A stretch of DNA of 64,000 nucleotides from Prunus persica (taxonomy: Eukaryota > Streptophyta > Magnoliopsida > Rosales > Rosaceae), in contig NC_034010.1 of NCBI RefSeq assembly GCF_000346465.2, forward strand, positions 11,886,945 through 11,950,944, given 5' to 3'. The position numbers and the translations under genes are program-made. The notes beneath the pieces are model-generated. The model was given only the letters and a program-made list of their open reading frames with translations, ran no database searches and had not been told where the DNA came from. This document shows positions 10,516 through 22,899 of the stretch, one piece after another. Position 1 is the stretch's first letter, and every line of letters begins with the position of its first letter.

Positions 10516-11055
10516 AGAGGAGAGGGGGTTTCCGGCAGCAAGAAGGAAAGGGGGTTGCCACCAGTGGGGGTGAGTTGGCTGAACAGGTTGGTTTGGTGGG
10601 TGGTGGTGCGTGGTGACTGTTTGGGTTTTTTATTATTATTATTATTATTATTATTTTAATAATTATGTTTTATTTTAAATTTTATGAAAAGCATAGTTAT
10701 GTTTTTCTCTCTCATAATGTCATAAGAAAATAAAAAACAAAAGGTTAATTATAGTTAGACTTATAGACATGTGTCAAGTTTTTAGGAGGGTGGTGAGGCT
10801 ACACCTTGAGTTAAAGTGATGAGCAAAAATGCTCCCAATATGATTACAATCCGAATCCGATAATCCGATTACAATCTGAATACGATAATCTGATTATAAA
10901 TGAATCCAGATATGGATTATAGTTAATCCAATCTGACTTAGTATGAAGTATAATTTAATTTTTTTTATGCTTTATATTAATACTTTATATGTGTAAATGA
11001 GTAATTTTAGTTTTATATGCACTAAGAGTACACTTAAAACTAATTTGTATGATAA

Positions 11056-11231
11056 CCACAAGGTGTGGTGCAGTTGGCAAACTGCCACTTCTAGTTGGAG
11101 GGTTATTTGTGCCTCAATGGCAGGAGTTTGAAACTCGTTGGAAGCACTCTGTGGCCAGGAGCAAGCCGAATCCTGAGCGGGGATTAATCCCACCCTTCGG
11201 GAGTGGAGACACCTCGTGGTATTTACCAAAA
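11056..11231 (+). mobile_element. tRNA-derived SINE with poly(A) tail and long TSD
   Basis: A 5' head with A-box-like TGGTGCAGTTGG and B-box-like GAGTTTGAAACTC, a body of about 176 bases and a short poly(A) end. A perfect 20-bp direct repeat beginning AAAACTAATTTG flanks it at 11036-11055 and 11232-11251. Long variable target duplications and an A tail are diagnostic of LINE-mobilised SINEs. It inserted in the hAT-like element. Confidence 0.88.
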
Positions 11232-11610
11232 AAAACTAATTTGTATGATAAAATAGCAGAAATTGATATAAAAAGCAGATAAATACAATATAAGAATGAG
11301 AGGGTACTAATGAAAATTTGATTTTTTGTACATTACAAAATAAATCCGATAAAATCCGATCTGATCTGAATCCGACGCGTAACAGATATGTATTGATAGG
11401 TGCAATCTGATAGTCCGAATACAATCCGAATCCGATAATCCAATTATAAATGAATTCATATTTGGATTGAGATATATTCGGTCCAAATCAGAACTCGTTT
11501 ACGAGCCATTGTAGTGTAGACTATCACTTACATTTTTTTATTTTGTTTTCAAAAAGCAAGATCATCTAAAAAATCTATGTTCCACCTTCAAGGCTGAAGA
11601 AGAGTGATAT

Positions 11611-11712
11611 TGATTCCAGCCGAAAGTAGTTTAAGCAAATGGAAGGAAGGAATACTTCGGATTCAGTTTTGTGACATTGATTCCAGCCAAAAGTAGTTTA
11701 AGCAAATGGTTG
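11611..11712 (+). repeat. Direct repeat, 67-bp offset
   Basis: TGATTCCAGCC followed by AAAGTAGTTTAAGCAAATGG occurs at 11611 and again at 11678 with one or two changes. Confidence 0.8.
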
Positions 11713-12794
11713 TAAGCATACCCTATAACAATTTGGCCTTACATTGACTAATGTTAAATGTAAATCATTATTGTCTTAATACTTTTGAGTGTGTTCTTCT
11801 AATCATCTAAGGAAATCTAGAAATTTTAAATTGTTTTAATTATTAATTTGAGAATCAATAGTGTTGAACCATGTGAAAGAATGTATTGATGGAAATTAAT
11901 ATTAGAATGGTCACACTTACACACACACATATTGTTGTGATGGTTGTGTTGATGGATAGAGTTAACATTATCCCTTAAATAATATTTAATGTGAAAATGA
12001 CATTTCATTGTTTTGGGATGGAATGATTTGTGTTGATGGATAGAGGTAAGAATATCTTTAATCCTCATGAGAGTGTCAAGAGGGGTAAAAGACACAAATT
12101 CAGTTAGAGCTCTAGTACGTTGTCCACTGGATCTTGTGTGACTGATCATGAACGTGTACTATACTCAATTCATGTGTTGGTGTACTACGTACTCAGTTTA
12201 TGTGTTGGTAATTATTAGGTAGTGTGATTATAGTGCAACACTGTGTACTTGTGTGGTTAATTAAGGGGTAGGCATTTGAACAGGTGAACCGGACAAACAA
12301 AGTCAGCTTAGGCTCAAAATCGAACTAGACTGCTTTGGATCGGTTTTCGTCCGGGTTCTTATCTTGAAAAACCTAGTATAAACTGAACCAGAACGATCAA
12401 AGTAGAAATTATTAAAGCTTTTAAATATCAACTATCAACTTTTATGCAATCTGCAGCATACAAAATCTAGCCTTACCAAACTCGCAATTGAATTGTTGCA
12501 AATATTAAGATTTAACAAGAAAAAGAAAAGGCAAACACCAACCAAAGATGTTAAATCATAATTGAAGTGGGAGGAAAGTCGGTTATTCCTATTTTTGATC
12601 CGTTAATTCTGTTAACCACCCTTGCCTTTTAAGGGGGGTACTGAGTTAATCAACTGTTAGTACTGCACAGAATGCAATGGTGCCAAAGTAATTTATAGTT
12701 AGCTGTCAGTCCCAACTACAAATCAACTCTTGGCGAAGCTAGCTACGTACTAGATATACTAGCCTCTCATCCACTTGCATGCAGTCATTTACTC

Positions 12795-12884
12795 AAAGCA
12801 TCCCTTTGGGCCGATTAACACATAGTTGACTAAAGGACCAAAGCATCCCTTTTGGCAGATTAACACATAATTGACTAAAGGACC
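12795..12884 (+). repeat. 45-bp tandem duplication
   Basis: Two head-to-tail copies begin at 12795 and 12840 (AAAGCATCCC...GATTAACACATA...TTGACTAAAGGACC), followed by the start of a third at 12885. Confidence 0.85.
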
Positions 12885-13286
12885 AAAGCATCTCAACAAT
12901 CATATGCTTTGGCTAATCACTACAGCATTTCTTTCACTTCCATAACTACGGCTTACATTTTTATCTTGAAGGGCTTGCCAGATTATTCATCTCATATAAC
13001 ACAGATGAACTCACGGGAGACCAAAATTCGTTTACATGCAGATTCTTAAAGGGTAAAAGACAAATTTTCTATATAGCTATGTGAACAGGAACGCAATTGG
13101 TAAGTATCTGATTAAGCACAAATCCCTTTGATGTAGTGCCTCATCGCAATTGAATCATCACATTACCAAACTCAATAATTTTCCAAGCCTATATACACTA
13201 ACCTTTGATGTAGGCTCAAAGTGAATTAACGATATTAAATCATAGCACTTTGGATAGGGCTCAAGAGTTAAGTCAGCAAAATCAGA

Positions 13287-13450
13287 ATTGAAATTTTATA
13301 AATATAGATGAAGAATAAAGGAAGAAACAAAGAAGAAATTGACGAAGAACCAAGGAAGCAAAACCATAATTGAAATTTTATAAATATAGATGAAGAATAA
13401 ACGAAGAAACGAAGAACCAAGGAAGAATTGCATTCACCGTTTGACTATTG
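13287..13450 (+). repeat. 82-bp tandem duplication, purine-rich
   Basis: ATTGAAATTTTATAAATATAG and the following GAAGAA-rich run occur at 13287 and again at 13369 with a few differences. Confidence 0.75.
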
Positions 13451-13639
13451 TGGCAATACGTCTGCGAACAAACTCTACGTACAAAGATTCCCAATCTAAT
13501 AGGGTTTTCTTTTTTAGGTTTTATGTGGGTTTTAAATTTGAGGGTATTTGTGTCTATTTATTTTCTGCTATATTTGAAAGTTTTTACAAAAACTGACATT
13601 TTTGAAATTAGGGGTCAAGTTTTGGCTATTTTTGATAAA

Positions 13640-13651
13640 TTCTGGAGAGAG

Positions 13652-13691
<40 letters not shown>

Positions 13692-13863
13692 CTGGTTTTT
13701 TTTTTAAAAAAACTGACTTCGCAAAAATTACGATTGTGCCACTGAACTTCTTTTGATCGTAACTTCTTCGTTATAACTCCGATTTGAGCGCACTACGTGT
13801 CTACGGACTCATCTCGACGTGCTCTACACAATGGTGTAACCGAAATCCCTAGATTCCTTCCCG
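13640..13863 (+). mobile_element. LTR-like fragment, left half, split by the large MULE
   Basis: Contains a GA microsatellite, then a stretch including AACTCCGATTTGAGCGCAC and TACGTGTCTACGGACTC. The same wording, diverged, occurs on the minus strand at about 38560-38770. On the far side of the MULE, 33140-33218 (AAATTGTCTTTT...GGGTTATTACA) matches what follows this block in the 38.5 kb copy, an AAATTGTAATTTC stretch and an AT-rich tail. I infer one LTR-type sequence into which the MULE inserted. Confidence 0.5.
13653..13688 (+). repeat. (GA)n microsatellite
   Basis: An uninterrupted GA dinucleotide run of about 18 units. Confidence 0.97.
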
Positions 13864-13870
13864 AACAAAG

Positions 13871-14005
13871 CTCAAAATACTACCTATTTTATAATTTTTT
13901 GTGAAAATACCACCCCTCCCTTAAAATTTTAAAACTACCACCTATAAATACATGTTTATTGTCAACTGATTGTACCCATATCACTTTTTCAAAAATTGGG
14001 TTCTC
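13871..14005 (+). repeat. Left terminal inverted repeat of the large MULE
   Basis: About 135 bases, including AATACCACCCC, AACTACCACCTATAAATACA and a CTCTCTTAACTCTC end. The paired arm is at 32998-33132. A TATAAATA motif lies inside each arm, pointing inward, and may serve as promoter for the two flanking genes, as TIRs do in MuDR. Confidence 0.8.
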
Positions 14006-14204
14006 TCTTAACTCTCTTAGCTCTGTCTCTCTCTTCGGCCCGTCTCTCTCTGTCACTCAGCTCTCTTGTGCAGCTCTCTCCCTCGTGTAACTCTCTCTCT
14101 TTCCGACGTAGTCGTCTTCTTCCCTCAGCAGTGTTTGTTCATCCAAGCTTAACTCCGTGGTTCACATCCACTAGGTACTGTTCATCTTCCTTTTCTTAGA
14201 AATT

Positions 14205-14510
14205 TGGGGTTTTTGTGAATTTGGTTTATGGTGTATGGATTTGTATGAAATTGGTTTAGGGGTTTCTTCGAATTTGGTTTAGGGTTTTAGGGATTAGGGG
14301 TTGCTCTGAAATTGGTTTAGGGTTGATGGGTTTCTATGAAATTGGTTTAGGTTCTCTAGGGTTTAGAGTTTATGTGTTTCTATGAAATTGGGGTTGATGG
14401 GTTTCTATGAAATCGGTTTAGGGGTTTCTCTAGGGTTTAGGGTTTATGTGTTTCTATGAAATTGGTTTAGGGGTTTCTTCAAAATTGGTTTAGGGTTTAG
14501 GGGTTCCTTG
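14205..14510 (+). repeat. Degenerate GGTTTAGGG-rich tandem repeat
   Basis: Repeated AAATTGGTTTAGGGGTTTCT-like units and TTTAGGG words, resembling plant telomere-repeat wording. It lies in what would be the first intron or leader of the Ulp1-like gene. Confidence 0.7.
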
Positions 14511-16645
14511 GTACACCACTTCTTTCTTACTCTTTAATTCTGCTGAGCAGTGGTTTTTAGATGCTTGTATTAAGCGTTCTCTTTCGTTAAGTGGAATGAA
14601 TTTGAGACGTGTGCTATATTTTAACCCAAGCAATGACATTCTCAGCCTGTATAACTATGTAATAATATCTATTATATTATCGCATGGGTTCGTCCGAGTG
14701 CTTAACGATGTTTATCATGTTTACAGTCAGCTGGGTAATAACGGACACCCACTCTCACTCACTCACAGCCACTCTTCACAAAAATCAAACTCTTCATTTT
14801 GTCACAGAACGTTTGGGCTTCGTTCACCTCTATCTGGGTAAGTCCCAACTATCTTTATTTTTTTATGAGATTTTAAGCTCCGGGCTCTGTGATTTCTACA
14901 AGAATTAATTCCACAATATTCTGATTTTACTTGTTCAAATCAAAGCAAAGGAAGGGATGTTGTTTTTGGATGGGTAATTGTCAAAAACGACTTGTGGAAT
15001 CTGCGTGCTTATAATCAAATTTTGAAGATTGTCAATGGTCCACAGTCCACATTTGACACCGAGAATGCCTCAGTCACTACTGCCATCACTCTCCATCTCT
15101 CAATAGCTTGTTTCTTCATAAGACAAATCATTATCTCAAGCTCCTTTCAAAATTCTATCATTTGGTCAGTTGATTCAGTTCTCTTTTAAAAATTTATTTG
15201 AAGTCTTAGACATAGTTTTTGATCTAATTTTTCCTTTTGAATTATTGGTTAAACTTTATTTATTTATAATTTTGGAATTGATGAGATATCTGATCTGGGC
15301 TTCAAATTACCCTAATTTGTTTTTCTTTATTGTGATTGTGATTTTAGCTAAGGATTGGGTGATGGGTTTTTGTTTTGGGTCATCTGATATGGTTTTGAGA
15401 TTGGTTTCATATATATGATTTTGGTTAGTGTTAAAGTAAATAAATCGGTATTTCATTCCTGCGGTTTTTGTGGAGGTACATCATTGTATCATGCTTATTT
15501 TCTCTTTTGATTATATGGTTCTATAATCTATTTGTTTGGTCAGTGCTGGTTTGATGAGTGCATGACCTGTGCTGAAAAGTGGCATAAAAAACTTCAAATG
15601 CAGAGCAATAGGCTCCTTAAATACACAACTTTGCAGAGCAAAATGTTCTTTTAGATATAAAAAAAAATGCTCGTTTGAATACAATAGTGGGTAGTAGGAT
15701 GTTTGAATACAATCATATAATAATAGCCTCTTGATAAGTGCTAACTTTGTTTTGTTTTTTTTTTGTTTTTAATATGTGAGCTTAATTATGAATTTCAATG
15801 CAATATTTTTGAACAATTGATTTATAATAGAAAAACAACATGCATACATTCTCAATAGCTACTCTTTGATCATAGGATATTGGTATTGCTAGCAGCTAGT
15901 TATTAGTCTTTGTGTCCAAGAAGACCCCATTCTGAGCACAAATTTGACAGAGTGGTTATAGAGATAAAAGGTGCTAAGAAATTAGATATTCTGATTTGTT
16001 CAATTACATTGCACCTATCCTATTATAGTTACAGCTAACCTCAACTAGCTTACTGAACAGTTCTAACTGATATGAGAGTTATAACCAGTACTATTTCTTT
16101 GCATACTACCATTGAATTAGTAGGTGAGTTGTAAATAGTTGTGTTTTTGTTTATGCTCAGTATTGTTTGTTTATTTTTCGCTTAATAGTCTATAATACTG
16201 ATTTCTTCATTTAAAATGTTGTACATTGTGTGACATAGGAGATGAGTTACTTGTAAATGAGGGAACATTGACATTTTCCTTCCTATTTCTACTTTGTTTA
16301 GCTAAACAACATAACCGAGGAGAGTTTGCTTGCTTATAAAATACCGACTTCTGTCTTTATTCTTTGTCTTTCGCCCTTTGTACGTTTCTTCTTATTTTTC
16401 CTGATCTTGTTTGGTTTCATGATCATATGTTCCTTTGGGATTTGGCAATATGTATCTGTGATATGGTTCTCTCTTTTGTTAATATTTGTGATATGGTTCC
16501 ATCTTTTGTCTATATTGTACGTGTGTGACTGATATATCTTCTGCCTATTAATCAACTATGCCTGTGTATTGTTTCTTTATTGCTTGTTATTGTCTAGATT
16601 TCAACGGCTTGAAATTATTTGTATAATATTGGCCTGCAGGGAAAT
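14511..16645 (+). other. Leader or intron region of the MULE Ulp1-like gene
   Basis: T-rich, with no conserved ORF. It lies between the TIR promoter region and the first recognised coding exon, and ends with a CCTGCAG acceptor a few bases before the ATG at 16646. Probably a long leader with introns. Confidence 0.4.
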
Positions 16646-19600
16646 ATGGTTTCTCCAATTAAGTTGATGATTGCTGAGGAAGAAAAGTTCCAGGGAAAGG
16701 CGTTGTCCCTTTCCTATACAAAGATCGCAATTAGTACCATAAAGGACAAATTCAGTTCGCAACAGCTACGAGGGTTTGAAGAGAGTTGTTTTGGTCATCT
16801 CTTACTCATTGAGGACCTTAAGTGGACTTCGCCAATTGTCCACGGCTTGTTGCTGAGGAAGGCTGATCCGAAGACAGTTTCCCAAGTGAACGGGATAAAA
16901 TTCAACGTTGGCAATAAGGTGACCCAATTCACGGCTCAACAATTTTGCGTCATCACAGGGCTAAGGTTTGGAAACCTTCCTTTCATTCCGATTGCCACTA
17001 ATGAGAACTGCTCATTGAAAAGGAAGTACTTTTGCAACGATAAAACTGTCAACCTTTTGGAATTAGAAAAAGCCTTCCTCGACTGCGCTAATGAGGATGA
17101 TGTATTCAAGCTTGGATTTGTATACTTTGTTGTTTTTGTGCTGTTGGGCAGTAAAAAAACATGTCCACATTGACATGCAGTATTTGAAGTTGGCGGAAGA
17201 CCTTGAAGAGTTTGTGAAGTATCCATGAGGTGCTATGTCTTATGCGAAGACAAATGCGTCACATTTGAGGGCACTTTGTGCAAATTACCAGCGAGTACAA
17301 GTGCCCAAAAAAGCTGTGAAAACAAAAAACTCTGAAAAGAAAGCAAAGACAACGACAACTAGTAGAACAAGAGAGTACCACATCAAAGGTTTTGCCTTTG
17401 TATTTCCGGTGAGCAAATTTCCATTCATGTTTAAGTTAAATTTCATTTGTTTACAGTGAGTGATGTTTTCTTCTTCAAACCAGATTTGGGCTTATGAGGT
17501 CTTCCAGCGTTGGATGCACTGTATTTGGTCGTGCACGAAGAGAATGCCTACATCCCTCGTATACTACATTGGAGGAGCAATACTTCGGATCGTTTTCATG
17601 AGCTAATGAGCCAAGTATTCGAGAACCATGAGGTTAGTTATGTTTTTTTATGATAATGTTAGGCATATGAAAATATAATAAGTTTACTGATATGTATATT
17701 GTATGTGTAAATTGCAGGTTGATGTGCAACTTCTCCGGCCAACTGTAATTGACAAGCAGTAGCCCTATTGGCCTTGGGGTGACAGTGTTAATGACACTGA
17801 AGAAATTGTTGAGTTGTTTGGCAATGACGTCGAAGAAAAAACCAGCACATCTGCCTCTGTAGAAGAAAAAGATGATGACATTGACGAAATTGCTACCCTT
17901 TCGTCGTCGTCTAAGGTAAGCATTACCTTTTTCCAATACATATGTCATACTACAATAGGAAAACAGTAGCTGTATTTGGGTTATATTTTGGAAATATTGT
18001 AACTGTTGCATTATAATTGAATGGAGGGTAAAGCCCCGTCCACTGAGTTACGCACTTTGAAGCGTGACTTTCAAAGGACAAAGGATGAATTAGCCAATGT
18101 AGTCAGTTCAAATCGAGCGCTTCGAAACAGAGTGCATGCCTTGGAAGAAATTGTATGGAAGGAGCCGTTGAAACTTGAAAAAGAGTCTGCAAAAAATAGA
18201 AAGTGTGTGGAGGATTTCGGCAAGACCCTCTTTTCAATCGAACACTATTTTAAGCTGGAGATAGAGGAGTTGAAAAAACGAAATGGTGGGTTGAATGAAG
18301 GTGGGGAAGGACATGAGGAACTCGGTAGTCCTCATATGAATGAAGGAGGCGACAATGACATGCCGCTATTACATGAATATGTTAGTCCGCCTACAGCACC
18401 GGCAGCAATGGAAGCACAAGTCCCCGGTGATGGAGCCGAACCCTTCGCAGCCATGGTAGTCGAAGAGGCAGAAATGGCCGCTTCAGTTCTTTACATACAA
18501 GTGCATGAAGCAACTAAGCATGCAGAATCCGAGAAGCTGCCTACCCCAGAAGATGTGGCCGGGTGCAACAAAATCTGCAAAAGACTGTTGTTTTTGTTAG
18601 AAGATTGGAAAATAACCGACAGTATGCCATCGGGAGGTCCGATGAATCCTCCAAGAATACCCAAAGTTAGTGTGGCTGGTGATGAAGAAGGTAGTGCGAG
18701 TGTTGAAAAACAAGACGTGGAAGCTAAAGGGTGCAGAAAGAAGCGCCCAGCGCAGACATTGTTGAGTCCATTTACTGATCCTTTGAGGAAGAAAAGGACG
18801 ACGACTGTGTCGGATGCGGCTGCAACCCCGCCATGTTTTGATCCAACAAAACCCCTGCCCATTGAAGATGTGAAGGCAGTAATAGAGTTTTGCACTGCCT
18901 GGAAAAACGATATCATATTAGGATTCTTTACCTTCGAAATCCAATCTTCATGTTATTGTAGTATGTAGTCATATAGCAATGAGAAAATGTAGAGTTTGCT
19001 TTAATATACATGTGTGTATTTGTCATCATTTACCAAGTCAGAATTATGAGATGAGTACAAAATTCACTGTTGCAAGTTTGCCTATTGTAGTGTGGAGGTG
19101 CAGCAGGAATCATGTTCAGTGGGCCCTGAGTTTTTCTACAAACTGATCGATGATACGGAATGGATTAGCTCAAGGGTAAGAATACACAAAGCTCTACTTC
19201 ATTACGATAATGCAATTGTTTTCTCACCTTTGTTAAGTGTACATTTGTATGAAATTGTGCTCATATTATATATGTCAACTTCCAGCACCTTGACATGGTA
19301 ACCTTTCTTATCCGGAAAAGGTAACTCTCTCATCCGTCGATATTTGGAACTCACCGAACAATGGCAGATTATTGCTTGCAGGTAAACATGTTACCATGTT
19401 ACATTCACTGCATCATTTGCTTCTGGTTGTCATTCTGTAATATGTCTTCATTTCAATGTCTGCAGCAATTTCTAGAGCCGGTCAAGGGCCTGCCAAGAAA
19501 CGAGGATCGAATAAGGCAGCTGCTTCAAACACCATTGACCTTCCACCTAGCAACTTGAACAATATACATCACTATGTGCGCAGTACGTGGCAACACGGGT

Positions 19601-20127
19601 ATGGGCAAGCTTGGACAAAAGTCCGGAAGGTCTATTTTCTATATAATCTTCAAGGGTCCTACTGGGTTGCAATCGAAATTGACTTCGTATGACATACTGC
19701 AACTGTGTATGACTCCTACATTGCTTTTACCTCCACTTCGAAGCTAGTTAAATATCTGCACCCTATTAGCGATACGCTGGCACGGGTACTGTACGAGATG
19801 CACTTTTACAATGCTTCTGAGGTTCAAGAGGTTAAACAAAAGGGGATGAAGATGTCGACGTTTACGCCATTCACAGTTTGCAGCATTGGAGATGTGCCAC
19901 AACAACGGGATGGGCAAGCTTTGTGAATTTAGTGCAGTTTATCTACATAACTGCAGTTCTAATTTCCGAACTTATTTCTCGACAGTACCTCTTACGGAAT
20001 CTTGACCGTCAAATTCATCGAGTATCTCAGTGCTGGCATTTCATTGGATAAAGTTGACCCTTTGAAGATCAAATATTACCGACTCAAGCTTGCAATCGAG
20101 AGTTTAAAGGGAGAGGCATATATATGA
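16646..20127 (+). pseudogene. DUF1985 / Ulp1-like C48 protease of the MULE, decayed
   Basis: Exon 1 (from ATG 16646) encodes a DUF1985-type region (FEESCFGHLLLIEDLKW, VTQFTAQQFCVITGLRFG). A frameshift at the A-run near 17153, TGA at 17227, a frameshift near 17500 and TAG near 17760 break it. The next long block, from ATG 18021, has a coiled-coil start and a basic stretch (RKKRPAQTLLSPF, PLRKKRTTT). The C48 domain spans about 19456-20127, with TGA at 19690 after EIDFV. The catalytic His position reads GSYWVAIEID (usually HW) and the catalytic Cys position reads DGTSYGI (usually SCG). The Gln of VPQQRDG and the Asp of TVYDSY remain. The intron at 19914-19985 would use a GC donor. Two of the catalytic residues are lost, so no protease activity is expected. 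Role in MULEs is unknown; active relatives may cleave SUMO-like proteins. Confidence 0.8.
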
Positions 20128-22814
20128 GGTAAATGTCATAATGTCTGTGAATTGAGTTCAGTCTGGACTTATGACTTGGTAATTCACTTTCTTCATGATT
20201 TTCTTCGACAGATTGATTTGTGGTCTTGATTTGTGTGTTAATTGGGTATTATAGCTATTGCTAAAAAATTATGGGTGAGGTTTCTTTCTGGGTTCAATTC
20301 AAATGAACAAGTGCATATGTGGTGCAACAGGGTCTTTAATTTTTGTAGATGTTTACTAGTCCTCTTATGTGAAAATATAGGTTCTTTACTTTGTAAGATG
20401 GTGCAAAGTTTCAAATCTAAATGAAATCAATTCCATTCATAATTAAGGTTGGAATGTATATTTTTTTATTCACTAGGTAGATGTGTTAGATGGACTGGTA
20501 TTACTGCATGACATGACAAACTAGGCAACCCCTCACTTTGACTGTCATCATATGATGGTTTTCTAGTACAGAGTTCTTCGACAGAGCAGTGACTCTGCTA
20601 CTCTCACTATGAAGTTATTTTTGCTTGTGATCTAGCCTGGTTACTTCTTCGTCATGTTTTTTGGCTCAGAAGGAATTGTTTTAACATCATTCTGTTTTTG
20701 GGTGTCATTCGAGCATGGTTCGAATGGGTAATGAGGAGACTTGTTTTTGTAGCTTGTTGATACTGCTCTATGACTGATCATGTCATGGGTGCATGAATAG
20801 GGATAGAATTCAAGGCATGGAAGGAAAGAAATTTGAGGAAGGGGATGGTTAAGTATTAATGTATTTCTTCTTCTTAAGAACTAAGTTGGCTAACGATGAA
20901 TGAAGAAATTCTACCTCAGCCTATTAACCTATATGTTGTTTATTCAATTTACCCATTAAATGCTTCTGTGATTGAAGAAATAGATTTGCCCATCCTGGTT
21001 TCATTTAATTTCCAGCTCCTTTGTTTATTGCATATGTATCATGTAAGTAATTATTCCTTTAGCTGCAAAGTTCTATTTGATGAGACATCCACTTGTTATG
21101 CATTATTTCTCAGTGAAGTCTGACACAACTGAAGTATTTAAGATAACTAGTGGGGAGATGATATCTGTTCTTTCTGAGTTCATGGATACTAGTGAAAATA
21201 AAGATATTAGGGTTGAAGAATATTTAGATTTCATTGTTAAGAAGTGATCAGTTGCAAGCAAGGAATCTAGAAATTTCCACTCTAAAGCAATCAGAGAAAG
21301 CATTTCAGCCAAATTCATATAAAAAGGATAGGAAGTTTCCACTTTTATCCGCAGAGAAAAAGGAGCTGGACAAACGTTTCAGCACTATTTCTCAGCGCTA
21401 TCTTTTTGTTTTGTTTTACATGTAGTATTTTATTTAATTTTTCGCAGATTTTGTTTGTCATTCCATTCTTGAGATGTTATATGCGTACTTGCAGGCTTGA
21501 GAAATTTTCCCATGTTTGGAGGTCAAAACAACTTGTGTAGTCAACCATGCATATAATTTCAAAGTTGAAGCTGATGGTGTCTTTTGAGCCAATGGATTTT
21601 CCTAGATATCAGAAGTGCAATGGAAAATTAACGAGTTGATCTAGACAAAGAGTCAAACATTTTTTCTGTTGGATGCTGGAAATGCCTCATATAATTATTG
21701 GCTATGTTGCAAGATGTGGTGTCATCAAATGCTGAGAAGAGAGACCTCAAGTGATACACATCGACCATTTTCTGTGAGCTAATTCGATAAATAGAAATTG
21801 TCTGGTGCTTTTTTGTCTTAAGAAGGGTGGTTTAACTTTGCCTTGTTTGCTTTTGGTCTGTAACATTATTTCTCATTGGTTGTTCTTGGAATTTTTTTTT
21901 CTTTCTTTCCTTATGTATCTCTTAGAACTTGCCTTTTGCCTTATGGAATTGTGGATGTTTATTTGTATGTATTAATGGTGGATTTGTGTGCAGTGAGAAT
22001 TTCTAATTTCGAGTCATGTGGTTGACTTTTGCATATATGAAGAATTATTTGTTATTGATACATTAATCGAATTCTTTGAGTTTGCATACACTCAATTATT
22101 ATACATAAACTTTGTGGAATTTTTAAAAACCTTTGGTTTGGGGAAAAGAAATGTACATGTCAATTTGATAACTATAAAGTATGTTCATAGTTTTAAGATC
22201 TTCAATTACATTTAATTAGCTAAAAATTATTATATTTAAATATTTAAATAAATTTTTTTATAGTCCGACTTAGTACCAAACATAGGTCTTCATTATTTTT
22301 ACAATCCAGCTTCTTAGTCCGACACAGCACCAAAAGTAGGTCAGTATTTAATCTAGCTTAGGCCAATCTGAACTAATCCAAGACAGTCTCAGGATTTGGT
22401 CTAGTCCATAATAGACCGCCGTACCAAACGACCCCTAAGTATAGAGATGGTTAGCAAATATCATGTTGAGCACTGTGACCCGTGCAAAGTTAAACTGCAT
22501 AAATTAGTTTACTAGTTGTTCTTTATCTTTTTGAAGATTCATTACTTGTTCCAAAAATTAGTTATCTGTATTAGATCGCATAATGTTTGAACTAATGGTC
22601 ATCAACTCAATCCTGCCTTTGCTTGCTTGGAGAAGCTCTACTATTTACTTTCTTTTTTTTGTGAAAAGGTTTAATGGAAAGCTATCTATCCATTCCAAAT
22701 TAAGTTCATGTGTTCTTTGTTTTCCTTACAGGAAAATGGAGGTCAAACAATGAACATATGTAAAAAATGAAAAACAGAGGAAGTGCATAATTCGTTTCTG
22801 GCTAAAACGCAATA
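20128..22814. other. MULE interior without a recognised gene
   Basis: AT-rich sequence downstream of the Ulp1-like gene. A partly coding-looking stretch at about 21080-21400 (SGEMISVLSEFMDTSENKD in one frame, RKFPLLSAEKKELDKRF in another) could be a captured gene fragment, but I do not recognise it. At 22421-22437 GTACCAAACGACCCCTAAG resembles one end of a common non-autonomous element (TTAGGGGTCGTTTGGTAC); no partner end was seen. Confidence 0.35.
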
Positions 22815-22815
22815 A

Positions 22816-22870
22816 ACTGGTGATAGGTTGGTGATACAGTAGTGATACAGAAGCGATAAAAGGGTGCTAG
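22816..22870 (+). repeat. 11-bp phased (TGATA) array
   Basis: TGATAGGTTGG, TGATACAGTAG, TGATACAGAAG and CGATAAAAGGG follow one another at 11-base spacing. The YRATA core and spacing match the CAATA arrays at 23.28, 28.43, 29.68 and 32.33 kb. Confidence 0.75.
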
Positions 22871-22899
22871 AAATTGCTGTTTCTGTTTATTTTGGGCTT

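Larger units (their letters stand above)
9675..10836 (+). mobile_element. Pack-MULE carrying a chloroplast ATP synthase gamma fragment
   Basis: Terminal inverted repeats of about 140 bases begin GGGAGCATTTTTGCTCA on both ends and stay alignable through ACTTGACACATGTCTATAAG to CCTTTTGTTTTTTATTTT. The flanks AATATAATT (9666-9674) and AATATGATT (10837-10845) form a 9-bp target duplication with one mismatch, as expected for a Mutator-like element. There is no transposase; the interior holds a poly-C run (about 9900-9912) and a captured gene piece. Capture of host gene fragments between MULE ends is the defining trait of Pack-MULEs. Confidence 0.88.
9579..11512. mobile_element. hAT-like non-autonomous element, host of nested insertions
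   Basis: The left end TAGACCTGTCAATGGATCGG and many copies of CCGAATCCGATAATCC-like words near both ends resemble hAT subterminal repeats. GTAGTGTG precedes the left end and GTAGTGTA follows the right end (7 of 8 bases agree), which may be the target duplication. The right terminus lacks a clean copy of the first ~9 bases, so it is probably damaged. The element contains the Pack-MULE at 9675-10836 and the SINE at 11056-11231. Confidence 0.5.
11513..13639. other. Gene-free spacer with small tandem duplications and a hAT-like end
   Basis: No gene could be supported. A stretch at about 12268-12390 (TAGGCATTTGAACAGGTGAACCGG and following) looks like one end of a hAT-type element without a partner end. 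Local duplications are listed separately. Confidence 0.45.

Noticed and set aside
13996..14199. 67-codon ORF rich in Ser/Leu
   Set aside because: It is a translation of the CT-rich part of the MULE left terminal repeat.
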